In this document: in pieces, positions 8,387-17,568 of the stretch | How the letters are laid out: every line of letters starts with the position of its first letter | Numbering within the stretch: position 1 is the stretch's first letter | NCBI RefSeq assembly: GCF_003353055.1 | Contig: NZ_QKWJ01000014.1 | Span: forward strand, 3,657-67,656 | Length of the DNA: 64,000 bases | Reading direction: 5' to 3' | Origin: Cupriavidus lacunae | GTDB taxonomy: Bacteria > Pseudomonadota > Gammaproteobacteria > Burkholderiales > Burkholderiaceae | Program-made: the position numbers and the translations under genes | The notes under the pieces: generated by a model | What the model saw: only the letters and a program-made list of their open reading frames with translations | The model's database searches: none | Told to the model about the DNA's origin: nothing

Positions 8387-10504
8387 CTACAGGCTGGCGT
8401 CGGCGGGGACTACCGGCGTGGCGGCGTCACGCGCCGGCAGGCCGCTTGCCTCGCTGGTGACGGGCGTCGGTCCGGCCGCGGCAGGCGCCCCAGGCGACCC
8501 AGGGGCGGGCTCGCCAAGGTTGCTGGCGACCGGGTCCGCCAGCGGCGGCGCTGCCGGTGCCGGCGGCGGGAAGCCGATCGACGCAACGCCGTGGCTGCCG
8601 TCGGCATACTCCGCGTACATCCAGTCGTCGCCCACGCGCACCACGCCGGCGGGCGCCGCGGTGTCGGGCACCGGCACGCCCGCGAGGCGGCCTTCCATGT
8701 AGGCGGCCCACACCGGCAATGCGCTGGTGGCGCCGAATTCATGCTCGCCCAGGCTACGGTTGTCGTCGTAGCCCATCCACGCCACCGTGACCACGCCGCC
8801 GGCGTAGCCCGCGAACCAGCCGTCGACCGAGTCGTTGGTGGTGCCGGTCTTGCCGGCCACGTCGTCGCGGCGCAGGTAGCGGCGCACGCCGGCGCCAGTA
8901 CCGTCGTCGACCACGCTGCGCAGCAGGCTGTCCATGACAAAGGCATTGCGCGCGCTGATCACGGGCGCCGGCGTGGCGCGGTCCCTGGCGCCAGCGTCGG
9001 CGGAGAACAGCACGTTGCCTTCGCTGTCGGTGATGCGCGCGATCAGATAGGGTTCAACGCGATGGCCGCCGTTGGCGAACACGCCATAGGCCGCGGCCAG
9101 GCGCAGCGGCGAGGTGGTGCCGGTGCCCAGCGCCAGCGGCAGGTAGCGCGGCAGCCGCTTGGGCGAAAAACCGAAGCGGCTGGCGAATTCCACCGTGTAG
9201 GGGATGCCGATCGCCTGCAGTGTGCGGATCGCGGGCAGGTTGCGCGATTCGGCCAGCGCCTGGCGCACGGTGACGGGGCCGACAAAGCGCCCGTCGTCAT
9301 TGGACGGCTGCCAGCGCGACCCGTTGGCCAGCGGCGCGTCGTTGATCAGCGTGCCGGGCGACACGCCGCGTTCCAGCGCTGCGGCATAGACAAAGGGCTT
9401 GAAGGTCGAGCCCGGCTGGCGCTGCGCCTGGGTGGCGTGGTTGAAGCGGCTGGCGGCAAAGTCGGTGCCGCCCACCATCGATTCGATCGCCCCGGTGGCG
9501 CTGTCCAGAGACACCAGCGCGGCCTGCGGGCCCTGCGACAAGTCCTTGACGTACTGGCGGTGGCGGCGCGCATAGCCCTCCAGCCCGCCGTGCACGGCAT
9601 CATAGGCCAGCGTCTGGCGCACCGACGACACCGTGGTGTAGACGTTCAGGCCGCGCGTATAGGCCTCGTCGCCAAAGCGCTCGCGCGCCAGCTGGCGCGC
9701 CAGTTCGGCCACATACTCCGCATGCCCGGCAAAGCTGCCGGGGCCGTCGTCGGTGAGCACCAGGTGCGCGGTGCGGGCCTCGCGGTAGTCGTCCTGGCTG
9801 ATCATGCCCAGCGCCAGCATGCGGCCCAGCACATATTCCTGGCGCCGCTTGGCGCGCGGGAAGTTGACCACCGGGTTCATGCTCGAGGGCGCCTTGGGCA
9901 GGCCCGCCAGCATCGCGGTCTCGGCCAGCGACAGCGACGCCAGCGGCTTGCCGAAGTACGCATGCGCGGCGCTGCCGAAGCCATAAGCATGCTCGCCCAG
10001 GTAGACCTGGTTCATGTACAGCTCGAGGATGCGGTCCTTCGGCAGGGACTGGTCGATGCGCCAGGCCAGCAGCATTTCATACCACTTGCGCGCCAGCGTC
10101 TTTTCGCGCGACAGGTAGAAGTTGCGCGCCACCTGCATGGTGATGGTGGAGGCGCCTTGCGCGTAGCCCTGGCCCAGGTTGGCCAGCGCGGCGCGGAACA
10201 CGCCCGGGATGTCGACGCCCTCGTGCTCGTAGAACTGGTCATCCTCGGCCGCGAGCAGCGCCTGGACCATGCGCGGGGGCATCTGCTCGAAGGGGATGAA
10301 CTCGCGGTGCTCGCTGCCGAACTCGCCGATCTGGACGTTGTCGCTGGTGTAGATCCGCAGCGGCACGTCGGGCCGGTAGTCGCGCAGGGCATCGACCGGA
10401 GGAAGCTGCCGCAGGCTGACCACCGCGGCAAAGCCGGCAAGCAAGACACCGGCTGCAGCCAGCGCCAGTACGGCGCCGCCTGCCTTGACTGCAAATTTTT
10501 TCAT
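8387..10504 (-). CDS. mrcA: Bifunctional class A penicillin-binding protein, PBP1A-like
   Basis: A peptidoglycan glycosyltransferase/transpeptidase of 705 residues, anchored by one N-terminal helix (about 8-30). The GT51 domain (about 60-230) has catalytic E87 in LLAAEDDQFYEHEGVD, GASTITMQ and NQVYLGEHAYGFG. The transpeptidase domain has the SxxK serine S366 (PGSTFKP, K369), the SRN triad at 420-422 and the KTGTT box at 552-556. All catalytic motifs are intact. It is shorter than typical proteobacterial PBP1A (about 800-850 residues), and only about 80 residues separate the two domains, so the usual inserted OB-like domain is probably absent. The tail is proline/alanine-rich and likely disordered. 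The gene sits between the hydrolase and permease genes with short gaps. Confidence 0.9.
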   Translation of the reverse strand: MKKFAVKAGGAVLALAAAGVLLAGFAAVVSLRQLPPVDALRDYRPDVPLRIYTSDNVQIGEFGSEHREFIPFEQMPPRMVQALLAAEDDQFYEHEGVDIPGVFRAALANLGQGYAQGASTITMQVARNFYLSREKTLARKWYEMLLAWRIDQSLPKDRILELYMNQVYLGEHAYGFGSAAHAYFGKPLASLSLAETAMLAGLPKAPSSMNPVVNFPRAKRRQEYVLGRMLALGMISQDDYREARTAHLVLTDDGPGSFAGHAEYVAELARQLARERFGDEAYTRGLNVYTTVSSVRQTLAYDAVHGGLEGYARRHRQYVKDLSQGPQAALVSLDSATGAIESMVGGTDFAASRFNHATQAQRQPGSTFKPFVYAAALERGVSPGTLINDAPLANGSRWQPSNDDGRFVGPVTVRQALAESRNLPAIRTLQAIGIPYTVEFASRFGFSPKRLPRYLPLALGTGTTSPLRLAAAYGVFANGGHRVEPYLIARITDSEGNVLFSADAGARDRATPAPVISARNAFVMDSLLRSVVDDGTGAGVRRYLRRDDVAGKTGTTNDSVDGWFAGYAGGVVTVAWMGYDDNRSLGEHEFGATSALPVWAAYMEGRLAGVPVPDTAAPAGVVRVGDDWMYAEYADGSHGVASIGFPPPAPAAPPLADPVASNLGEPAPGSPGAPAAAGPTPVTSEASGLPARDAATPVVPADASL

Positions 10505-10535
10505 GCGCGCATTTTACCCGCTGCGTCGGCCCGGA

Positions 10536-11498
10536 TCAGCGGTTGGCCGCCAGCGGCAACGGATTGCCGAGCTCATCATGGTCGACGGGCTGGGTGCCGG
10601 GGGCGGTCTGTGGAGCAGTCGGCACGATCGTCGACGGGGCCGGCTGGGCCGTTGCCGGCTCGGCCTGGTTCGCCGCCATGCGCAGCCTGGCCTGGCTGTG
10701 CTGGCGGGCGAATTCGCACAGCGACAGCCAGGTCTGCTCGCGCTCGATGATGGTGAAGTGATCGGTGCCTGGCACGGTCTGCAGCGCCACCGGGCCGGGC
10801 CAGGCCGCCATGAGCCGTTCCGAGCATTCGTGGGGCACCACCTCGTCGGCTTCGGCCAGCAGCACCTTGGTGCTCTGCACCACCTTTTTGCAATGCGAGA
10901 TCGAATTGAAGTGGTGGCGCATCAACTGGCGCAGCGGCACCAGCGGGAAGCGCTTGCGCACCAGCTCGAGCATCGAATCGTAGGGCGTGATCAGCTGCAG
11001 GCTCTCGAAATCCTGCAGGTCCGCCAGCTGGATCGCCACGCCGGTGCCCAGGCTGCGTCCGACCACATGCACGCGGGTGCCGGGAAAGACGCGCCGCACA
11101 TGCAGCAGGAACTGGCTGGCGTCGGCCACGGCGGCGCCTTCGGACGGGCGGCCGTCGGAGTGGCCGAGGCCGCGGTAATCGTAAGTGGCAAAGGCCATGC
11201 CGCCAGGCAGCCAGCGCGCGTACTGCAGCGTTTCGAGCACATCTTCGCCGCGGCCTGGCAGGTAGAACAGCAGGTCGCGCACGGTGTCGCCGGGGGCATG
11301 ATAGATATAGCCGCGCACCACGCCGCCGGGGATCCGGTGCGAATAGCCGATGATGCCGTCGGGCAGGTCGCGCGGCGGGCGCCGGCGCGCGTCGAACAGC
11401 AGCCGGTCCTGGTTGAGCGTCAGGTAGGTCCAGTAGCAGGCAAAGCCGCTGGCGGTCATCAGCGCGGCTGCCAGCGCGCGGCGGGTCTTCAGTGGCAT
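10536..11498 (-). CDS. Membrane-anchored alpha/beta hydrolase
   Basis: A 320-residue serine hydrolase with an N-terminal hydrophobic segment (about 8-27), so it is probably tethered to the inner membrane facing the periplasm. The nucleophile is S149 in VVGRSLGTG. The likely acid is D218 in EADEVVP and the base H247 in GTDHFTI, so the triad appears complete. The arrangement resembles ABHD12/13-like or YqiA-type hydrolases, where the substrate is often a lipid or ester; here it is unknown. The last 50 residues are proline/threonine-rich. It lies 31 bp upstream of the penicillin-binding protein on the same strand, so a role in envelope metabolism is possible but unproven. Confidence 0.82.
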   Translation of the reverse strand: MPLKTRRALAAALMTASGFACYWTYLTLNQDRLLFDARRRPPRDLPDGIIGYSHRIPGGVVRGYIYHAPGDTVRDLLFYLPGRGEDVLETLQYARWLPGGMAFATYDYRGLGHSDGRPSEGAAVADASQFLLHVRRVFPGTRVHVVGRSLGTGVAIQLADLQDFESLQLITPYDSMLELVRKRFPLVPLRQLMRHHFNSISHCKKVVQSTKVLLAEADEVVPHECSERLMAAWPGPVALQTVPGTDHFTIIEREQTWLSLCEFARQHSQARLRMAANQAEPATAQPAPSTIVPTAPQTAPGTQPVDHDELGNPLPLAANR

Positions 11499-11686
11499 GG
11501 CAATTCCCGGGGCCGCGGCCAGGCGTGGCGCGTGCGCGCCGGCCTTGCCGCCCAGCCGCGCAGCCTACCTCATTTTTGCCGGGGGCGCGGCCGCGGCGCA
11601 AGCCAGCCGGCGCAGTTCTTGTACGATATGCCTCATTCAGGCGCGCGCACCCCACCGAGACGACGCGCCAACCGGAGCTAACAGGC

Positions 11687-11929
11687 ATGAGCGAACAAAA
11701 GCACGAGCAGTACCGCGCCGAAGAGGCGCAGGCAATGGAGCGCGTGGTTGCGGCCACGCGGCAGGTACAGGTGGCCTTTACCGCCTTGCAGACCCACTAT
11801 CCGCCGCAGGGCAGCGGCAAGCCGTCGAAGCTGGCGCTGCAGACCTTCGATGCGGCGCTGCAGGCGCTGGAGGACGCCCAGGCCACCTTCGACGAGATCC
11901 TGAACGACCTGCTCGACGAAAAACGCTGA
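11687..11929 (+). CDS. Hypothetical small helical protein, 80 aa
   Basis: An 80-residue, strongly helical, charged protein (MSEQKHEQYRAEEAQAMERV...). It has a Q/A-rich middle and an acidic tail ending LNDLLDEKR. No signal peptide or cysteine is present. The start at 11687 follows a GGAG site; the longer in-frame upstream extension is arginine/proline-rich and looks non-coding. Heptad-like hydrophobic spacing suggests a short coiled coil. I do not recognise the family. It lies alone between the divergent hydrolase gene and the acoR-like regulator. Confidence 0.65.
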   Translation: MSEQKHEQYRAEEAQAMERVVAATRQVQVAFTALQTHYPPQGSGKPSKLALQTFDAALQALEDAQATFDEILNDLLDEKR

Positions 11930-12108
11930 GGCGGCCGGGCGCGGCGCAGGGGCACTAAAGGGCCGCTAGCCTGTGATAAGGTTGCCGGACAACAGCCGCC
12001 CGCCTGCCGCCGCAGCGGATCCGCACCGGATCCGCGCGGCAGCCGCCACGGGACGGCAGGGCAGCGGCCGCCGCGCGCGCCGCCGGCCCATACAGGAGAC
12101 CCGCCGTC

Positions 12109-14067
12109 ATGCATCGTGCCGCCGATCCCGCTGCGCTTCCCGATTTCAGCCGTCAGGCTGCCGCTCCGGCTGATCCGACCGACACGGACCGCGTGGACCT
12201 GATCGCGCGTGCGCATGCGCGCTCGGCCGGTTTCGGCCTGGATGCGCGCCATGCGCCCGGCTTTGACGCCGTGAGCCCGCGCGCGCTGGGGGCGCTGGTC
12301 GACGCCAGCCGCGACCTGTACCGCCATGCGCTGCCCGTGATGGAGACCCTGCACGCGCAGATCGCCAATACCGACAGCATGGTGCTGCTGACAGACCGCA
12401 GCGGCGTGATCCTGCACAGCCTGGGCGACGGCGATTTCGTGGCGCGGGCGCGGCGCGTGGCGCTGGCGCCCGGGGTGTCGTGGTCAGAGCCGAGCAAGGG
12501 CACCAATGCCATCGGCACCGCGCTGGCCGAGGCCCGGCCGACGCTGGTCCACGCCAGCGAGCACTTCCTTGAATCCAACCACCAGCTGACCTGCTCGTGC
12601 GCGCCGATCGCCGGGCCCACCGGCGCGATCCTGGGCGCGCTGGATGTCAGCGGCGATCATCGCGGCTTCCACCGGCACACCATGGCGCTGGTGCGGATGT
12701 CGGCGCAGATGATCGAGAACCACCTGTTCGCCAACCACTTCCCGGACGCGGTGCTGGTGCGCTTCCATGCGCGGCCCGAGTTTGTCGGCACGCTGTTCGA
12801 AGGCATGGCGGCGTTTTCCCCTGACGGCGCCTTCCTCGCCGCCAACCGCAGCGGGCTGTTCCAGCTCGGGCTGGCGCCGCACGCGCTGGCGGCGGCCGGC
12901 TTCGCCGAACTGTTCGGCCAGCCGGTGCGCATGGCGATGCAGGCGCGCGCCACCGCGGCCGGCTCGCTCCAGGTGCTGACGCTGCCCAGCCGGGTGCAGG
13001 TGTTTGCCCGCATCGATTTCCTGGCCGCGCCCATGGCGGTGCGCCTGCCGAGCGAGGAAGACCCGCTGCCGCCGGCGCTGGCGGCGCTCGATACCGGCGA
13101 CGCCACCGTGGCCGCGGTGCTGCGCCGCGTGCGCAAGGTCAGCGGGCGCGATATCACCATCCTGGTCCAGGGCCGCACCGGTACCGGCAAGGAGTGGCTG
13201 GCGTGCGCCATCCATGCTGCCTCGCCGCGCGGCAACGGGCCGTTCGTCGCGGTCAACTGCGCGGCGATCCCCGAATCCCTGATCGAGGCCGAGCTGTTCG
13301 GCTATGAAGAAGGCGCCTTCACCGGCGCGCGCCGCCGCGGCTGCGAAGGCAAGGTCGTGCAGGCGCATGGCGGCACGCTGTTCCTGGACGAGATCGGCGA
13401 TATGCCGCTGGCGCAGCAGGTGCGCCTGATGCGCGTGCTGCAGGAGCGCGCCGTGACCCCGCTGGGCAGCGCCCGCGCGGTGCCGGTCGATGTGCGGGTG
13501 GTCTGCGCCACCCACCGCGACCTGCGCGCGATGATTGCCGAAGGCACCTTCCGCGAGGATCTGTACTACCGCATCAATGCGCTGGCGGTGACGCTGCCCC
13601 CGCTATGCGAGCGCAGCGACCTGCCGCTGCTGGTCGACCGCATCCTGCAGCGGCAATGCGATGAAGCCGGCGTGCAGCCGCCGCTGCGTGTCGATGCGCA
13701 GGTGCTGGCGCTGCTGCGCCGGCATCCGTGGCCGGGCAATATCCGCCAGCTGGCGAACGTGCTGCACACGGCGGCGATCCTGGCGGAAGGGGAGATGGAG
13801 ATCGGGCTGGCACACCTGCCGGAGGGGTTTGAGCAGGAGTGCGGCGATGTGGGGGAGGGCAGTGATGCCACGGCTGCAGTGCAGGCGCCGGCGTCATCGA
13901 AGGCCAGCCGGATGCGCGACTGGGAAGCCGGCCTGATCCGCCAGGCGCTCGCCAGGCACGGCGGCAACGTCAGCCACGCGGCGCGTGAACTGGGGGTGTC
14001 GCGTAATACGATCTATCGGCGGTTGAGGGGAGGGTTGGAGGGCGACGAGCCAGAGTCGGAACGCTGA
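12109..14067 (+). CDS. acoR: Sigma-54-dependent activator, AcoR-like
   Basis: A 652-residue bacterial enhancer-binding protein. An N-terminal sensory part with a GAF domain (about 75-210) precedes the AAA+ domain. That domain has Walker A GRTGTGKE (K361), the sigma-54-contacting loop GAFTGA (402-407) and Walker B GGTLFLDEIGD. The C-terminal Fis-type helix-turn-helix is near 610-640 (HAARELGVSRNTIYRRL). The Walker A second residue is R where E is usual. AcoR proteins activate acetoin, alcohol and aldehyde catabolic genes. The likely target is the convergent acoD-adh operon, 3.3 kb away, which has a matching -24/-12 promoter. The start at 12109 is preceded by CAGGAGA. The inducer is inferred to be an alcohol or aldehyde. 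Confidence 0.88.
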   Translation: MHRAADPAALPDFSRQAAAPADPTDTDRVDLIARAHARSAGFGLDARHAPGFDAVSPRALGALVDASRDLYRHALPVMETLHAQIANTDSMVLLTDRSGVILHSLGDGDFVARARRVALAPGVSWSEPSKGTNAIGTALAEARPTLVHASEHFLESNHQLTCSCAPIAGPTGAILGALDVSGDHRGFHRHTMALVRMSAQMIENHLFANHFPDAVLVRFHARPEFVGTLFEGMAAFSPDGAFLAANRSGLFQLGLAPHALAAAGFAELFGQPVRMAMQARATAAGSLQVLTLPSRVQVFARIDFLAAPMAVRLPSEEDPLPPALAALDTGDATVAAVLRRVRKVSGRDITILVQGRTGTGKEWLACAIHAASPRGNGPFVAVNCAAIPESLIEAELFGYEEGAFTGARRRGCEGKVVQAHGGTLFLDEIGDMPLAQQVRLMRVLQERAVTPLGSARAVPVDVRVVCATHRDLRAMIAEGTFREDLYYRINALAVTLPPLCERSDLPLLVDRILQRQCDEAGVQPPLRVDAQVLALLRRHPWPGNIRQLANVLHTAAILAEGEMEIGLAHLPEGFEQECGDVGEGSDATAAVQAPASSKASRMRDWEAGLIRQALARHGGNVSHAARELGVSRNTIYRRLRGGLEGDEPESER

Positions 14068-14091
14068 GACGTCATCCCGTCCCGCTTGTTT

Positions 14092-14216
14092 GCTCCCCTC
14101 TCCCGCTTGCGGGAGAGGGGCCGGGGGAGAGGGCAGGCGGTGACATACCGATACGCCTGACTTCGTTGACACTCCCGCCCTCTCCCCAACCCTCTCCCGC
14201 AAGCGGGAGAGGGAGC
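14092..14216. repeat. Paired-hairpin (REPIN-like) repeat, copy 1
   Basis: Two palindromic units in opposite orientation. The left hairpin is CCCTCTCCCGC-TT-GCGGGAGAGGG followed by a GGGGGAGAGGGC tail. After a spacer of about 45 bp the mirror image follows (GCCCTCTCCCC, then CCCTCTCCCGC-AA-GCGGGAGAGGG). It fills the space between the convergent acoR and DUF779 genes and could act as a bidirectional transcription stop. The same unit recurs near 29.6, 38.9, 50.8 and 60.7 kb. Confidence 0.9.
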
Positions 14217-14268
14217 ACGCTGTCGGCAAGCAAGCACCGACATCAGCAAGCAATCATCACGCGCCCCA

Positions 14269-14670
14269 TCACAAGCCCGGCTGCGCAGCCAGCCACGCAG
14301 CCTCTTCATCGCTGAACAACTCCGACCGCGTCAAAAACCGCTTACCCGTCCGCCCCTCCAGCGAAAACATCCCGCCCGCGCCCGGCACCACATCGATCAC
14401 CAGCCGCGTGTGCTGCCAATACGTGAACTGTACCCGCGTCATGTAGAACGCCGCGCCGCCGATCTCGCCCAGGCAGACATCGGCCGCACCCACCAGCAGT
14501 TCGCCGGCGGGGTAGCACATCGGCGCACTGCCGTCGCAGCAGCCGCCGGACTGGTGGAACATCAGCGGGCCATGCCGCGCGGCCAGCTCCGCGATCAGCG
14601 CGAGCGCGGCCGGGGTTGCCACCACGCGTGCGACCGGCGCGGCGGCGGTAGGGGAAGCGGAAGCGGGCAT
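14269..14670 (-). CDS. DUF779-family protein linked to alcohol/aldehyde dehydrogenases
   Basis: A 133-residue cytoplasmic protein of the DUF779 family, usually found next to acetaldehyde or alcohol dehydrogenase genes. The conserved core is PLMFHQSGGCCDGSAPMC (about 35-52), whose cysteines and histidine could bind a metal, followed by GGAAFYMTRVQFTYWQHTRLVIDVVPG. The role is not established. The start at 14670 lies 14 bp after the adh stop, and TTCTCC on the plus strand gives a GGAGAA ribosome-binding site, so it is translated as the third gene of the acoD-adh operon. Family identity is confident, function unknown. Confidence 0.85.
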   Translation of the reverse strand: MPASASPTAAAPVARVVATPAALALIAELAARHGPLMFHQSGGCCDGSAPMCYPAGELLVGAADVCLGEIGGAAFYMTRVQFTYWQHTRLVIDVVPGAGGMFSLEGRTGKRFLTRSELFSDEEAAWLAAQPGL

Positions 14671-14684
14671 GGGCTTTCTCCGGT

Positions 14685-15713
14685 TCAGGCGGCGAAGTCC
14701 AGTACCACGCGGCCTTCGACCTTGCCGTTGCGCAGGCGCCCAAGGACATCGTTGATGTCGTCGAGCTTCGCGGTCGATACCGTGGCCTTGACGTCGCCGT
14801 GGGCGGCAAAGTCCAGCGATTCCTGCAGGTCGCTGCGCGTGCCGACGATGGAGCCGCGGATGGTGATGCCTTTCAGTACCACGTCGAAGATCGGCGTGCC
14901 GAAGTCGCCCGGCGGCAGGCCGTTGAGGGCAATGGTGCCGCCACGGCGCACCATGCCGATGGCCTGCGAGAATGCGATCGGGGACACCGCTGTCACCAGC
15001 ACGCCGTGCGCGCCGCCAATCTCCTTCTGCAGCCACGTCGCGGGATCGGTGGTGCGCGCGTTGACGGTGGCTTCTGCACCCAGCCTGCGCGCGAGCGCGA
15101 GCTTGTCGTCATCGATATCGACCGCCGCCACGCGCAGGCCCATGGCGCGCGCATACTGCACGGCGACGTGGCCCAGGCCGCCGATGCCGGAGATCACCAC
15201 CCACTGGCCCGGCCGCGTGTCCGTGACCTTCAGGCCCTTGTAGACCGTCACGCCCGCGCACAAGATCGGCGCGATCTCGACAAAGCCGACCTTGTCCGGC
15301 AGCAGGCCCACGTAGTCGGGATCGGCGACCACGTATTCGCCGTAGCCGCCGTTGACGGAATAGCCGGTGTTCTGCTGCTTCTCGCACAGCGTTTCCCAGC
15401 CTTGCAAGCAGTGTTCGCAGTAGCCGCAGGCGCTGTAGAGCCAGGGCACGCCGACGCGGTCGCCTTCCCTCACGCGGGTGACGCCGCTGCCGACGGCGGA
15501 GACATAGCCCACGCCTTCATGGCCGGGAATAAAGGGCAGGGTGGGTTTGACCGGCCAGTCGCCGTCGGCGGCGTGCAGGTCGGTGTGGCACACGCCGGAG
15601 GCTTCGATCTTGACCTGGATCTGGCCGGGGCCGGGTTGTGGAACAGGAACTTCATCGATCGTAAGGGGCGCGCCGAATTCGCGCACTACAGCAGCTTTCA
15701 TCTTCGCTGGCAT
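14685..15713 (-). CDS. Zinc-dependent alcohol dehydrogenase, AdhP-like
   Basis: A 342-residue NAD-dependent medium-chain alcohol dehydrogenase, probably oxidising ethanol and other primary alcohols to aldehydes in the cytoplasm. Catalytic zinc ligands are C42 (GVCHTDLH), H65/E66 (GHEGVG) and C152. Structural zinc is held by C96, C99, C102 and C110. The Rossmann motif GIGGLG is at 176-181. The start at 15713 is chosen because AGGAG lies upstream and the family begins M(K)AAVV; a longer in-frame start would add a non-conserved arginine-rich piece. It follows acoD by 102 bp and is followed after 14 bp by the DUF779 gene. The aldehyde product would be the substrate of AcoD. Confidence 0.92.
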   Translation of the reverse strand: MPAKMKAAVVREFGAPLTIDEVPVPQPGPGQIQVKIEASGVCHTDLHAADGDWPVKPTLPFIPGHEGVGYVSAVGSGVTRVREGDRVGVPWLYSACGYCEHCLQGWETLCEKQQNTGYSVNGGYGEYVVADPDYVGLLPDKVGFVEIAPILCAGVTVYKGLKVTDTRPGQWVVISGIGGLGHVAVQYARAMGLRVAAVDIDDDKLALARRLGAEATVNARTTDPATWLQKEIGGAHGVLVTAVSPIAFSQAIGMVRRGGTIALNGLPPGDFGTPIFDVVLKGITIRGSIVGTRSDLQESLDFAAHGDVKATVSTAKLDDINDVLGRLRNGKVEGRVVLDFAA

Positions 15714-15815
15714 CTCGACTCCTGGTTCAGGTTGGCCCCGCGCCGCGGGGCACCATCGGATGATGGCATGGCGCGGGCCGCGCTGGACGGCCAAAACGCC
15801 ATGCTTTGAGCCTCG

Positions 15816-17336
<1,521 letters not shown>

Positions 17337-17405
17337 GTCTCGCTCCGTTCAGTGATCTTTGTGGTGTCGTCACGGCGTGGGCGCCGTGCGCACGGCAGGC
17401 AGATC

Positions 17406-17419
17406 GCAAAAGCTGTGCC
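17406..17419 (-). promoter_or_regulatory. Sigma-54 (-24/-12) promoter of the acoD operon
   Basis: Read on the minus strand the site is GGCACAGCTTTTGC. The invariant GG and GC are separated by exactly 10 bp, as sigma-54 requires, and GGCAC and TTTTGC match the consensus. Transcription should start near 17394, about 58 nt before the acoD ATG. The presence of an AcoR-type activator in the same locus supports it. Confidence 0.7.
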
Positions 17420-17497
17420 GGGGCGGGACCGGAGCAAAAAGGCGGGGAAAACGCGGGAAAACCGGGGGGGCGTGTGCGCGTGGCACGGGTGGGATGT

Positions 17498-17558
17498 GTC
17501 ACGCGCCGGCACGGCTGTGCCAGTGCGTGACAGCGGGTGTTCCAGAATGGAACACCCG
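17498..17558. promoter_or_regulatory. Candidate activator site: perfect 25-bp palindrome plus TGTCACGC inverted repeat
   Basis: At 17534-17558, CGGGTGTTCC and its exact reverse complement flank AGAAT. Just beside it TGTCACGC (about 17498) and GCGTGACA (about 17532) form a wider inverted repeat. The palindrome is about 115-130 bp upstream of the -24/-12 site, a normal distance for an enhancer bound by an AcoR-type protein. It also lies 10 bp after the cytochrome gene stop, so a transcript-end hairpin is an alternative, although no U-run follows. Confidence 0.5.
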
Positions 17559-17568
17559 GGGCAGGGCC

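Noticed and set aside
8204..10750. An 848-codon open frame on the plus strand opposite the penicillin-binding protein
   Set aside because: It is an antisense frame kept open by high GC; the product is histidine/arginine/glycine-rich with no domain, while the opposite strand has intact catalytic motifs.
17534..17558. The 25-bp palindrome as a simple terminator of the cytochrome gene
   Set aside because: No U-run follows on the minus strand and its symmetry and position fit an activator site better; the alternative is kept as a caveat rather than the main call.
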